The notes under the pieces: generated by a model
The model's database searches: none
What the model was told of the DNA's origin: nothing
The model's input: only the letters and a program-made list of their open reading frames with translations
Shown: in pieces, positions 8,069-15,925 of the stretch
Layout: every line of letters starts with the position of its first letter
Numbering within the stretch: position 1 is the first letter of the stretch
Made by a program: the position numbers and the translations under genes
DNA from: an uncultured Clostridia bacterium
GTDB taxonomy: Bacteria > Bacillota > Clostridia > Oscillospirales > CAG-272
DNA: 23,639 nt
Assembly (NCBI GenBank): GCA_947624945.1
Contig: CANQMJ010000021.1
Coordinates: forward strand, 1 to 23,639
Direction of reading: 5' to 3'

Positions 8069-8557
8069 ATGAGCGCTCCGTTTCGGAAAAAAGACCGGGA
8101 TATAGAGCGCGCGTACAGCGAGTACGCAGACATGCTCTACCGTCTCGCGCTCACGTATATGCGGTGCCGGGAGGACGCGGAGGACGCGGTCCACGACGCA
8201 TTCATCGCATATATCGAAAAGGCTCCCGCGTTCGACGACGGCGAACACGAAAAAGCGTGGCTGTGCCGCGTCACCGTGAACAAGTGCCGCGACTTACTGC
8301 GCCGCCGCGCCGTCAGGACGCACGCTTCCCTCGACGAGATCGAAGAGCCCGCTGTCACGGACGAGATACCTGCAGACATTTCGTCCGTGATAGAGAGCCT
8401 TCCCGACGGACTGCGCGTCTGCGTGACGCTGCACTATCTCGAGGGTTTCTCGGTCGAGGAGGTCGCAGAGATCGTCGGCATAACGGTGCCGGCGGTCAAG
8501 ATGCGGCTTTTGCGTGCGCGCGAACGTCTCCGAACGATACTCGGGAGGGAGGAATAA
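8069..8557 (+). CDS. ECF-type RNA polymerase sigma factor
   Basis: This is a small sigma-70 family protein of the extracytoplasmic-function group, expected to direct RNA polymerase to a stress or envelope regulon. Region 2 (AYSEYADMLYRLALTYM, then REDAEDAVHDAF and HEKAWLCRVTVNKCRDLLRR) and region 4 (LHYLEGFSVEEVAEIVGI, then VKMRLLRARERL) are joined by a short linker, as in ECF factors. I choose ATG 8069 (162 residues). The upstream in-frame ATG at 8054 would place the GGGAGGTGGG ribosome site (8056-8065) inside the coding sequence. The next gene, 33 bp downstream, is a one-pass membrane protein and probably the cognate anti-sigma factor. The ECF group cannot be assigned by eye. Confidence 0.92.
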   Translation: MSAPFRKKDRDIERAYSEYADMLYRLALTYMRCREDAEDAVHDAFIAYIEKAPAFDDGEHEKAWLCRVTVNKCRDLLRRRAVRTHASLDEIEEPAVTDEIPADISSVIESLPDGLRVCVTLHYLEGFSVEEVAEIVGITVPAVKMRLLRARERLRTILGREE

Positions 8558-8590
8558 TTTATAATTCGCAAGGAAAGGGGGCGCGGAGAT

Positions 8591-9235
8591 ATGCGTCAGT
8601 ATAACGACGAGCTGCCGGGCGTCAAAAAGAGCAGCATAGACGCGTACAGAAGCATACGCGCGCCCGAATCGCTGCGCGAACGCGTGCTTGCGTCGGCGGC
8701 TGAACTTGACGGCATCGTCGGCGCGCCGGTACTGCCTGCATCGCGGACGCGCACACGCATGCGCGCTCACATAGCGGCGCGCGCGCTCGCATCGGCGGCC
8801 GCGCTCGCGCTCGTCATGACGGGTGTGTTCGCGCTGTACAGACACGAGCCGCGTCTCTCGCTCGCATACGATGGCGAGGAGGTTGCGGACGCGAAAGTCG
8901 AAATACAACAGCCCGCAGCGGTTGCGATCATGTTCGACCTTCGCTCGACGCCGATGGGAGTGCCGTTCACGTTAAAGACAGAGGGCAAGTCGACAATTTC
9001 CGTCACGAACGGCAGCGTCGAGATATGCACGGCTGACGGCGAAAATGTCGCATACGCATGCGACGGCGAGGACGCCGTTATCGACTCGGGCGGCGCCGAG
9101 GTCGAATATATGCTTTACTGGAGCAGCACCGGCGAGACGTCGACGCTGACAGTGAGCGCCGGAAACGTCGTCTCCGAGTACGTAATGACGGACTCGGACG
9201 GCACCGTGACCGTAGAAAAGACAGAAAAGAAGTAA
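8591..9235 (+). CDS. putative membrane-anchored anti-sigma factor
   Basis: I do not recognise a named family. The 214-residue protein has a cytoplasmic N-terminus (residues 1 to about 58, with IDAYRSIRAPESLRERVLAS), one hydrophobic segment at about 61-82 (IAARALASAAALALVMTGVF) and an extracytoplasmic part of about 130 residues predicted to be rich in beta strands. It ends in a Thr/Ser/Asp/Glu-rich tail and EKTEKK. No zinc-binding HxxxCxxC anti-sigma motif is present. The anti-sigma role is inferred from its position directly after the ECF sigma gene and from the in-out topology. The start has GGAAAGGGGG and CGGAG upstream. Confidence 0.7.
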   Translation: MRQYNDELPGVKKSSIDAYRSIRAPESLRERVLASAAELDGIVGAPVLPASRTRTRMRAHIAARALASAAALALVMTGVFALYRHEPRLSLAYDGEEVADAKVEIQQPAAVAIMFDLRSTPMGVPFTLKTEGKSTISVTNGSVEICTADGENVAYACDGEDAVIDSGGAEVEYMLYWSSTGETSTLTVSAGNVVSEYVMTDSDGTVTVEKTEKK

Positions 9236-9296
9236 TAAAAACATTACAAAAAGCAGACAATACGAAAAATCAAAAAATATAAAGGAGTAAAAAACC

Positions 9297-10001
9297 ATGA
9301 AAAAGATCATCTCAATCATTCTCGTGCTCGCTATGGCGCTCGCGTTCGCAGCGTGCGGCGGCGACGATTCCAAGGACACGGCGAACAACGACGGCACGAA
9401 CGCGCCCGCAGGTACTAATGCATCGGAAGGCACGAACGCGCCCGCAGGCACAGAGTCGCAGGCTCCCGCCGACACGCAGGCTCCGGCTTCCGATATGGCT
9501 GCCGTCGACGTGCTGACGAGCATCTACGGCTCGTATACGGACGATGAAAAGGTATTCCCCGTATGCGGCGGCGACCAGAACAATATGGTAGACAACGCCC
9601 CCGGCGCTTATGCGCTCACCGATGCGGCTATGATGGACAGTATGCTCGGCATACCCGAGGCTGAGGTCGGCAAGCTCGACAGCGCGGCGTCCATGATACA
9701 CATGATGAACGCGAACACGTTCACGTCCGCAGCTTATGTCGTCAAGGACGGCACGGACGTTGACGCGCTCCTTGAAGCGATAAAGACCGACATCAACTCT
9801 AAGCAGTGGATGTGCGGTTTCCCGGAGACGCTCGTGACGCTCAAGTCCGGCAACATCATCGTGACTGCGTTCGGCGCCGACGATCTCATTCAGGTATTTA
9901 AGACGCACGCGCTCAATGCCGTCGACGGTATGACGCTCGTATTCGAGGGACCTGTTGAATTCGGCGGAGACGGCATGTTCCAGGTGCCCGGCCTCGGCTG
10001 A
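9297..10001 (+). CDS. DUF4358-like lipoprotein
   Basis: The 234-residue secreted protein has a lipoprotein signal peptide ending in the lipobox AFAAC (lipidated cysteine about residue 20), so it should be tethered to the outer face of the membrane. A flexible Gly/Thr/Asn/Ala/Pro linker (residues about 30-62) contains a duplicated unit. The following globular part (YALTDAAMMDSMLGIP, SAAYVVKDGTDVDALLEAI, NIIVTAFGADDLIQVF) resembles DUF4358 proteins from memory; the match was not tested. In gut Clostridia such proteins often sit beside MBOAT and DHHW genes, as here. Its biochemical role is unknown. AAAGGAG lies upstream of the start. The signal peptide closely resembles that of the GH43-like lipoprotein at 16202. 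Confidence 0.78.
   Translation: MKKIISIILVLAMALAFAACGGDDSKDTANNDGTNAPAGTNASEGTNAPAGTESQAPADTQAPASDMAAVDVLTSIYGSYTDDEKVFPVCGGDQNNMVDNAPGAYALTDAAMMDSMLGIPEAEVGKLDSAASMIHMMNANTFTSAAYVVKDGTDVDALLEAIKTDINSKQWMCGFPETLVTLKSGNIIVTAFGADDLIQVFKTHALNAVDGMTLVFEGPVEFGGDGMFQVPGLG
9393..9448 (+). repeat. 20-bp direct repeat inside the lipoprotein linker
   Basis: GGCACGAACGCGCCCGCAGG occurs at 9393-9412 and again at 9429-9448, encoding two GTNAPAG units with a diverged GTNASEG between them. This looks like slippage or duplication in a low-complexity surface linker. Confidence 0.85.
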
Positions 10002-10026
10002 TAGTCGATAGGCACATCTCTCGCGT

Positions 10027-11433
10027 ATGCTGTTTTCAAGCATTCCGTTTTTATACTATTTTCTCGCGATAACGCTGCTCTTATATATCATAAGTCCGAA
10101 AAAGCTCAAGAACTCGACGCTTCTTCTGTGCAGCCTGTTCTTCTACTACTGGGGCGAGCGGACGTACACGATCATCATGGTCGTGTCTATCCTGTTCGGC
10201 TATATCTTCGGGCTTTTGATAGAGCGGTTCCGCGAGACTAAGGCGAAAGCTCCTCTCACCGCCGTGTCGGTGGCGATATCGCTTTCGTTTCTCCTCTATT
10301 TTAAGTACGCGGATTTCTTCATCGAGAATTTCAACGCGGTGACGGGACTGTCGGTCCCGCTCTTAAACGTCGTTCTCCCTATCGGTATCAGCTTTTACAC
10401 GTTCCAGATCATAAGCTATACGATAGACGTGTCGCGCGGAGAGCGCGCGCAGAAGAACCCGATCAACCTCGGCGCGTATATAACGATGTTCCCGCAGCTC
10501 ATCGCGGGTCCTATCGTGCGCTATTCCGACATCGACCGCGAGCTCACGACCCGCACGCATACGCTCGACGACACTGCCGCAGGCATACGCCGCTTCGTGT
10601 TCGGTCTCGGAAAAAAGATACTGATAGCGAATCAGCTCGGCGAGCTCGTCAGTGCGTTCCGCGCAGCGTCCGAGCCGTCCGTGCTTTGGCACTGGCTGTA
10701 CGCGGTCGCGTTCTGCCTGCACATATACTTCGACTTCTCGGGCTACAGCGATATGGCGATAGGACTCGGACGCATTTTCGGCTTCCACTTTATCGAAAAC
10801 TTCAACTATCCCTATATCTCGGCAAGCATCACGGAGTTCTGGCGGCGCTGGCATATCTCGCTCGGCTCGTGGTTCCGCGACTACGTCTATATCCCGCTCG
10901 GCGGCAACCGCTGCGGAAAGGCGCGTCAGCTGTTCAATATCGCCGTCGTGTGGTTCCTCACGGGAATGTGGCACGGCGCGGCGTGGAACTTCATCATATG
11001 GGGTCTTTACTTCGCGGTGCTTTTGACTATCGAAAAGCTGTGGCTATTGCAGCATCTTAAAAAGTCTAAGGTGCTCTCGCGCGTTTACGTACTGCTGTTC
11101 GTACTCATCAGCTTCGTCATATTCAACGCATCGAGCATGGCACAGGCAGGCTCCGACCTGCTCGGACTCGTCGGCGTCGGCAAGGGCGGTATGTTGCCGC
11201 TCGTATCGGCTGAGGCCGTATACAATTTGAGGAGCTTCGCCGTCGTGATAGTGCTCGGCATAATAGGCTCGACGCCGTGGCCGAAAAAGCTGGCGGAAAA
11301 GCTCGCAAACAGCGAAAAGACGCGTCTGTTCTCGAATATCGCGGAGCCCGTCGTTCTCGCGGTACTGTTTGTTACGATGACGGCATATCTTGTGGACGGC
11401 TCGTTCAACCCGTTCCTCTATTTCAGGTTCTGA
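10027..11433 (+). CDS. MBOAT-family membrane O-acyltransferase (AlgI/DltB-like)
   Basis: MBOAT proteins of this type move acyl groups, usually acetyl, across the membrane to an extracellular polymer. The 468-residue polytopic protein starts with the family N-terminus MLFSSIPFLYYFLAI. It contains HIYFDFSGYSDMAIGLG, EFWRRWHISLGSWFRDYVY (His about 276), IPLGGNR and FLTGMWHGAAWNF with the invariant catalytic histidine at about 316. It lies between the DUF4358-like lipoprotein and a DHHW protein, the usual partner that completes transfer outside the cell. The ribosome site is weak (GATAGG at about 10007-10012), which may reduce expression or reflect coupling. The acceptor polymer is not known; no alginate or dlt genes are nearby. 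Confidence 0.93.
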   Translation: MLFSSIPFLYYFLAITLLLYIISPKKLKNSTLLLCSLFFYYWGERTYTIIMVVSILFGYIFGLLIERFRETKAKAPLTAVSVAISLSFLLYFKYADFFIENFNAVTGLSVPLLNVVLPIGISFYTFQIISYTIDVSRGERAQKNPINLGAYITMFPQLIAGPIVRYSDIDRELTTRTHTLDDTAAGIRRFVFGLGKKILIANQLGELVSAFRAASEPSVLWHWLYAVAFCLHIYFDFSGYSDMAIGLGRIFGFHFIENFNYPYISASITEFWRRWHISLGSWFRDYVYIPLGGNRCGKARQLFNIAVVWFLTGMWHGAAWNFIIWGLYFAVLLTIEKLWLLQHLKKSKVLSRVYVLLFVLISFVIFNASSMAQAGSDLLGLVGVGKGGMLPLVSAEAVYNLRSFAVVIVLGIIGSTPWPKKLAEKLANSEKTRLFSNIAEPVVLAVLFVTMTAYLVDGSFNPFLYFRF

Positions 11434-11446
11434 GGGGGGCAGAGTG

Positions 11447-12610
11447 ATGGAAAACGTAAAAGAAAACGTAAAAGTCAACAAGCAGGAGAAGATAAAAAAC
11501 ATCGTCGTCTGCTCCGTGTTCGGCGTGTTCCTCGCCGTCATGTTCATACTCTGTCTGTTCCTGCCGAAGCCGGAATATTCGAACAGTGAGCGCAGAAAGT
11601 TGGCGGCGCTTCTGCCGCTGACGTATGAAAACGTCGAGAGCGGACGCTGGATGACGTCGTTCGACTCGTATTCGACCGACAATTTCCCGTTCCGCGACGG
11701 ATTCAGAACGCTCAAGGCGGTCGTGTCGACGGGAATCTTCCGCCGTCTCGACAATAACAAGATATACGTCGCCGACGGATACGCCGCCGCGATCGAGTAT
11801 CCGATGAAGGACGCGAACCTCGTGCGCGCGTCGGAACGGTTCCGCAACGTGTATAACACGCTTCTGTCGGAGTCGAACAAAGTGTACGTCTCGATAATAC
11901 CCGACAAGGGCGCGTTCCTCGCAAAGGAAAACGGACGGCTGTCGATGGACTACGACGCGTTCGAGGCGCGTATGCGCGAGCTGACGTCGGATTTCTCCGA
12001 ATACGTGGAGATATCGGATCTGTTGTCGCTCGAGGACTATTATAAGACCGACACGCACTGGCGTCAGGAAGAGATAACGGACGTCGCCGACAGGCTTCTG
12101 TCCGCGATGGGTAAGCCGCCGACAGGCGAGCATAAGAAAAACGAGCTCGACTACGGCTTTCACGGCGTCTACTACGGTCAGTCCGCTCTGCCGCTGCCGA
12201 CGGAGACGATATATTACCTGACGAACGACGCGCTCGACGGCTGCAAGGTCTCTAACGGCGACAAGGTCACGTTCGGCGCGAACGGCGAGCTCGTCATGCC
12301 GGAGATGGCGATGTACGATATGGAGCTCGGTCACGGCAAGGACCCGTACGAGATGTACCTCGGCGGTTCGCTGTCGCTCGTAACGGTCGAGAATCCCGCC
12401 GTCAAAGACGGCAGCCACCTCGTGCTGTTCCGCGACTCGTTCGGCTCGGCGATAGCGCCGCTTTTCTGCGAGAGCTACTCGAAGGTGACGCTCGTCGACA
12501 TACGCTATATACAGCCGATGGTGCTGTCGCGTTTCGTCGATTTTGACGGCGCTGACGTGATGTTTTTATACAGCACGCTCGTCGTCAACAACAGCGAAAC
12601 GCTGAATTAA
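11447..12610 (+). CDS. DHHW-family AlgX/AlgJ-like SGNH protein, partner of the MBOAT acyltransferase
   Basis: The 387-residue protein has a basic cytoplasmic N-terminus (MENVKENVKVNKQEKIKN), one membrane segment at about 21-41 and a long extracytoplasmic domain. The DHHW-like motif TDTHW (Asp about 202, His about 204) and a later FRDSFG (Ser about 331) are positioned as the catalytic Asp, His and Ser of AlgX/AlgJ-type SGNH acyltransferases. Such proteins take the acyl group from the MBOAT partner to the polymer. The ATG at 11447 is preferred because GAGGGGGGC lies just upstream; an upstream frame from 11390 would run into the MBOAT gene. A hairpin follows 7 bp after the stop. The acceptor polymer is inferred only generally as a cell-surface glycan. 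Confidence 0.88.
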   Translation: MENVKENVKVNKQEKIKNIVVCSVFGVFLAVMFILCLFLPKPEYSNSERRKLAALLPLTYENVESGRWMTSFDSYSTDNFPFRDGFRTLKAVVSTGIFRRLDNNKIYVADGYAAAIEYPMKDANLVRASERFRNVYNTLLSESNKVYVSIIPDKGAFLAKENGRLSMDYDAFEARMRELTSDFSEYVEISDLLSLEDYYKTDTHWRQEEITDVADRLLSAMGKPPTGEHKKNELDYGFHGVYYGQSALPLPTETIYYLTNDALDGCKVSNGDKVTFGANGELVMPEMAMYDMELGHGKDPYEMYLGGSLSLVTVENPAVKDGSHLVLFRDSFGSAIAPLFCESYSKVTLVDIRYIQPMVLSRFVDFDGADVMFLYSTLVVNNSETLN

Positions 12611-12617
12611 ACAAACG

Positions 12618-12647
12618 AAAGGGGAAAGCACAGACGCTTTCCCCTTT
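12618..12647. terminator. hairpin terminator after the O-acylation genes
   Basis: A perfect 12-bp stem (AAAGGGGAAAGC at 12618-12629, GCTTTCCCCTTT at 12636-12647) has a 6-nt loop. The following T-rich stretch is broken (ATGTTTGCTCTTT), so termination efficiency is uncertain. It sits 7 bp after the stop codon and 10 bp before the next promoter. Confidence 0.75.
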
Positions 12648-12657
12648 ATGTTTGCTC

Positions 12658-12686
12658 TTTACATTATCGGCTTTTCGTGGTAAAAT
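12658..12686 (+). promoter_or_regulatory. sigma-A-type promoter of the AAA+ ATPase gene
   Basis: TTTACA (12658-12663), a 17-bp spacer and TAAAAT (12681-12686). The predicted start near 12693 leaves a leader under 30 nt. Its position excludes the TTG at 12652 as a translation start for the downstream gene. Confidence 0.7.
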
Positions 12687-12720
12687 AAGCGATGAAATAA
12701 TTCTCATGCCGGGGTGCGGC

Positions 12721-13827
12721 ATGGAAAGACGGGGACTTGACGGTTTGGACAAGCGTGACGAGATAATACTCCAGCAGCTCGACGTGATACGCGAGATGAC
12801 GGAGCGCAATATGCGCCGCGTCGGCGACGATATATGGGGACGCGGACAGGGCATAGATATAAATACAACAAATGCAGGCAAACAGGGCACGAAGGGGACG
12901 CAGAAGCCGTCGGGCGCGTCGGATGCACCTAAATCGGACGACGCGGGCGCGCCGAAGACCGCGGCGTCGACGGGACAGGGAAATCCGCCCGTAAACGATC
13001 CCCCGCCGCCTCCGAAGGAGAACATCGACGACCTGCGCGCGGAGCTCGACAGCTATATCGGGCTCGGCGCCGTGAAGGACGAGGTCCGCGACCTCATCAA
13101 CATGGTGACGGTGTGGAAGATGCGGCGCGAGCACGACCTGCCCGCCCCCGATCTGTCGCTGCATATGGTGTTCTCGGGCAATCCCGGCACGGGCAAGACG
13201 ATGATGGCGCGCTTCATGGCGCGCGTGTACCATTCGCTCGGCATACTGTCGAAAGGGCATCTCGTCGAGGTCGACAGGTCGGGACTCGTCGCGGGCTACG
13301 TCGGTCAGACGGCGATAAAGACGTCGTCCGTTATAGAGCGGGCAAAGGGCGGCGTGCTCTTCATCGACGAGGCGTACTCGCTCTCGTCTGGCAAGTCGGA
13401 AAACGACTTCGGCGGCGAGGCGATAGAAACGCTTCTAAAGGCGATGGAGGACAACAGAGACGACCTCATCGTCATAGTCGCGGGCTATACTGATCTGATG
13501 CAGGAGTTCATAGACTCGAATCCGGGCCTCAATTCGCGCTTCAACCGCTACCTCTACTTCGAGGACTACACGCCCGACGAGATGATGGCGATATTCGAGC
13601 TTCAGTGTGAGAAGAACTGCTACCGTCTCGACGGAGACGAGGCAAAGGAGACGCTGCGGTCGATATTGACGGACGAGTCGAGGGACGACGACTTCGGCAA
13701 CGCGCGCGGCGTTCGCAATCTGTTCGAGCGCACGCTCATATCGCAGGCAAACAGGCTCGCGGCGATGTCAGAGGTGACGAGAGATCAGCTCATGACGATA
13801 ACGAAGGATGACATCGAAAAGGCATAA
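12721..13827 (+). CDS. CbbX/SpoVK-type AAA+ ATPase
   Basis: The 368-residue protein has a variable, low-complexity N-terminus (to about residue 95, ending in the proline run PPPPPKEN) and one AAA+ module. Walker A GNPGTGKT is at about 153-160, Walker B GVLFIDEAYSL has Asp-Glu at about 216-217, the sensor region is VIVAGY, and a SRFNRYLYFEDYTPDEM stretch carries the arginine-finger region. This is the CbxX/CfqX subgroup, which includes the RuBisCO activase CbbX, SpoVK and EccA-like ATPases and remodels partner proteins. ATG 12706 is possible, but 12721 is nearer to GGGGTG. No RuBisCO or type VII secretion gene is nearby. The following gene, 25 bp downstream, encodes a membrane protein that is the natural candidate partner. 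Confidence 0.88.
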   Translation: MERRGLDGLDKRDEIILQQLDVIREMTERNMRRVGDDIWGRGQGIDINTTNAGKQGTKGTQKPSGASDAPKSDDAGAPKTAASTGQGNPPVNDPPPPPKENIDDLRAELDSYIGLGAVKDEVRDLINMVTVWKMRREHDLPAPDLSLHMVFSGNPGTGKTMMARFMARVYHSLGILSKGHLVEVDRSGLVAGYVGQTAIKTSSVIERAKGGVLFIDEAYSLSSGKSENDFGGEAIETLLKAMEDNRDDLIVIVAGYTDLMQEFIDSNPGLNSRFNRYLYFEDYTPDEMMAIFELQCEKNCYRLDGDEAKETLRSILTDESRDDDFGNARGVRNLFERTLISQANRLAAMSEVTRDQLMTITKDDIEKA

Positions 13828-13852
13828 AAATCACATACGGGGTGAACGAAAA

Positions 13853-15079
13853 ATGTTATTTAATGCTGTTGACACGGACACAAAACTAAATGAAATCGGC
13901 GTCGCGTCGGCGTCGGACAAGCAGGCAAAAAAGAAAAAACGCGGCGCGCTGTCGGTCACAGTATCGGTCATACTGTGCGTCGCGATGATGCTGTCACTGA
14001 CGTTGTCGGTCGCGATAACGCTCGCGAGAGTGGTACTAAACGGCGACGTGATAGGCGACGTCATCGAAAAGCTCGACATCGGAAGCGTCGTCTCGTCTGT
14101 CATCTCGTCGGCGACGTCGTCGATATCGCTGCCGAGCGGCGAAAGCATAGCGGACGGACTCAAATCAATGCTGAGCGAACAGCCGGGGCTCGAGGATGTC
14201 GAGATAACGGACGAGAAGATAGCGGAGATATTCGAGTCGCCCGCCGTCAAGGAGTTCATAAGCGAAAAAATGACGGATATAGCCGCCGCCGTCGCGGGCG
14301 GGTCGGCGGAGGATATCGTCTCGAAGGAGGAGATCATAGATTTCGTCTCCGAAAACGAGGACGAGCTGCTCGACACGCTCAAAGGCATCGGCGTCGACGT
14401 CGACGACATTGACGACATCGGCGATATAGGGGACATTGACGACGTCGACGATATTATAGGCGATATACCCGGGCTTGACGGCGCTGACACATCGGATACA
14501 TCGGCGGAGACCGGGAATGTAATGCCCGCGACGCCGCCGCAGGGAAACGGCAGCGGCTCCTTCGACTACGGCAAGATGGCGTCCGATCTTGAAAAATATC
14601 TCGGCGGCAGCGGACTTTCGTTCGATTCGATAGAGAGCATGATAAAAAACGGCTCAGGTGAGCTTGAAGAACTGAAACAGATAACGGACATGATCGCGCT
14701 CGCGAGAAAGATACTGTCGCCGGAGGCGGCAGCCGCTGCATGGGCTGTGACGGCGGTCATCGCGCTCGCACTCGTGCTGTGCAATCTGCATCACGTCTCC
14801 GACGTGCTCGTATACATAGGTATACCGTTCACCTTAGTGGGCGGCATCGTCACGGCGGCGCTTTCGATCGCTGACAAAATGCTGCCGCAGGCGGCGGGCG
14901 ACATTATAACGGTCGGCAAGGGAGTGTCTATCAGCATAGACACGGGCGCGATGGCGCGCACCGTGTTCGACGCGGTAAAGGACGGCGCGGGCACGGTCGG
15001 CATAACGGTGCTCGTCATCGGCGCCGCGATGCTGATAGTCAAAATAGCAGTCATGATAGTGAAGCGCGTGAGGGGCTGA
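13853..15079 (+). CDS. multi-pass membrane protein with Asp-rich repeat, unrecognised
   Basis: I do not recognise this 408-residue protein. Residues 1-31 are polar and end in a Lys/Arg cluster (KKKKRG). One membrane segment spans about 32-62. A long extracytoplasmic region (about 63-285) is rich in Ser, Glu and Asp and contains an Asp-Ile/Val repeat at about 180-206. Three C-terminal hydrophobic segments follow at about 293-312, 317-338 and 382-404. The start ATG 13853 has GGGGTG upstream; an earlier in-frame ATG (13808) would overlap the AAA+ gene. It lies 25 bp after the AAA+ ATPase and before a terminator, so the two are probably one transcript and may act together at the membrane. No enzymatic motif is visible. 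Confidence 0.75.
   Translation: MLFNAVDTDTKLNEIGVASASDKQAKKKKRGALSVTVSVILCVAMMLSLTLSVAITLARVVLNGDVIGDVIEKLDIGSVVSSVISSATSSISLPSGESIADGLKSMLSEQPGLEDVEITDEKIAEIFESPAVKEFISEKMTDIAAAVAGGSAEDIVSKEEIIDFVSENEDELLDTLKGIGVDVDDIDDIGDIGDIDDVDDIIGDIPGLDGADTSDTSAETGNVMPATPPQGNGSGSFDYGKMASDLEKYLGGSGLSFDSIESMIKNGSGELEELKQITDMIALARKILSPEAAAAAWAVTAVIALALVLCNLHHVSDVLVYIGIPFTLVGGIVTAALSIADKMLPQAAGDIITVGKGVSISIDTGAMARTVFDAVKDGAGTVGITVLVIGAAMLIVKIAVMIVKRVRG
14391..14470 (+). repeat. degenerate Asp-Ile/Val coding repeat
   Basis: GAC/GAT and ATT/ATA/GTC codons alternate to give VDVDDIDDIGDIGDI and then DDVDDIIGDI. The DNA is a degenerate tandem of GACGACATT/GGCGATATA-like 9-mers. It could be an acidic spacer or a divalent-cation-binding stretch; no EF-hand or RTX consensus is evident. 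Confidence 0.7.
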
Positions 15080-15132
15080 CGCATCATCGGGCACGGAAAA
15101 GGCGCGCGAGGTAAATCAACACGACTAAACAA

Positions 15133-15159
15133 AGGGGAGACGGCAGTCTCCCCTGTTTT
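15133..15159 (+). terminator. intrinsic terminator after the membrane protein gene
   Basis: AGGGGAGAC (15133-15141), loop GGCA, GTCTCCCCT (15146-15154), then GTTTT. It is a 9-bp perfect stem 54 bp after the stop codon. Confidence 0.85.
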
Positions 15160-15177
15160 GCACACGGAGCAATATAA

Positions 15178-15214
15178 AAGCGTCCCCGTGAAAGGAAAGA
15201 AAGCGGGGACGCTT
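15178..15214 (-). terminator. terminator of the minus-strand lipoprotein gene
   Basis: The arms AAGCGTCCCCG (15178-15188) and CGGGGACGCTT (15204-15214) form a perfect 11-bp stem with a 15-nt loop. On the minus strand a TTATATT stretch follows, starting from the stem's own CTT. It lies 27 bp beyond the stop codon of the gene at 15242. Confidence 0.75.
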
Positions 15215-15241
15215 ACGCATGGTCAATATAAATTCACAGTG

Positions 15242-15883
15242 TTATTGCAACTGATACAATAGCACAGCAATCACTGACGGATTATCATTACTGTAAAGCA
15301 CAACATGATAATCGCCTTTCGGCAGAACTGACAGGTCAAAGACGCCGGAAATAACACCGCCCGTCGCTGATATGACATAGAACGATTCAGAATCACAGCT
15401 TTTCAAGCCGACGTATACTTCTCTTGACGCTTTTCCCCATGTGCAGTGAACAGTCAACTCTGCCTTGTCGGAATCCCCCACAGTTATTATTTGCTCGGAC
15501 TCCGCATAAGACTTTTTATCAAGTTCAGTACATGCGAGAGTATATCTCTCGGCATCATCAGTAAAAGTCGGAGATGATAAAGTCCTGAACGAATCGTTCA
15601 CATATTCCGCCTCACTTATCGGCGGACGCCACGACAAGGGATCTGACACGAGAATATCCGCGTTCAGGATTTCCGTATGTTTTGGCTCTTCGGTTTGCAA
15701 GTCGGTTTCAGCCGGGTTTGTTTTATCTTTATCATCCGATACAAGCTGTTTATCATTTATTTCAACTTGTTTATCATCAGATTCGGAAGAATGAACAAAT
15801 GCGTCGATTACATTGGAGCATCCGCATAAAAGCAACGACAGAACGATGGCAGTTCCGATAAATGCAATTTTGTTTAATTTCAT
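15242..15883 (-). CDS. AT-rich orphan lipoprotein, unrecognised
   Basis: This is the only minus-strand gene in the window. The 213-residue protein has a signal peptide with lipobox LLCGC (cysteine about residue 22), so it is probably surface-tethered. A polar, charged spacer (about 25-70; Asp, Lys and Thr-rich) leads to a C-terminal part (about 75-213) likely rich in beta strands, ending in LPKGDYHVVLYSNDNPSVIAV. I recognise no domain. Codons are clearly more AT-rich than in the neighbours, which suggests later acquisition. It has its own promoter and terminator. The ribosome site GAGGT is 12 nt from the ATG, rather far. A role in surface sensing or scavenging is only a guess and is not asserted. 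Confidence 0.8.
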   Translation of the reverse strand: MKLNKIAFIGTAIVLSLLLCGCSNVIDAFVHSSESDDKQVEINDKQLVSDDKDKTNPAETDLQTEEPKHTEILNADILVSDPLSWRPPISEAEYVNDSFRTLSSPTFTDDAERYTLACTELDKKSYAESEQIITVGDSDKAELTVHCTWGKASREVYVGLKSCDSESFYVISATGGVISGVFDLSVLPKGDYHVVLYSNDNPSVIAVLLYQLQ

Positions 15884-15925
15884 ATTTTTAATTTGACCTC
15901 ATCATTATAAGGAGCTGTTTACTGC

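Noticed and set aside
8038..8604. 188-residue Arg-rich plus-strand frame over the sigma factor gene
   Set aside because: It overlaps the clear ECF sigma gene in another frame and has no recognisable domain.
12652..12720. TTG or ATG 12706 start for the AAA+ ATPase
   Set aside because: TTG 12652 lies upstream of the promoter elements and cannot be in the transcript; ATG 12706 is possible but has a poorer ribosome site than 12721.
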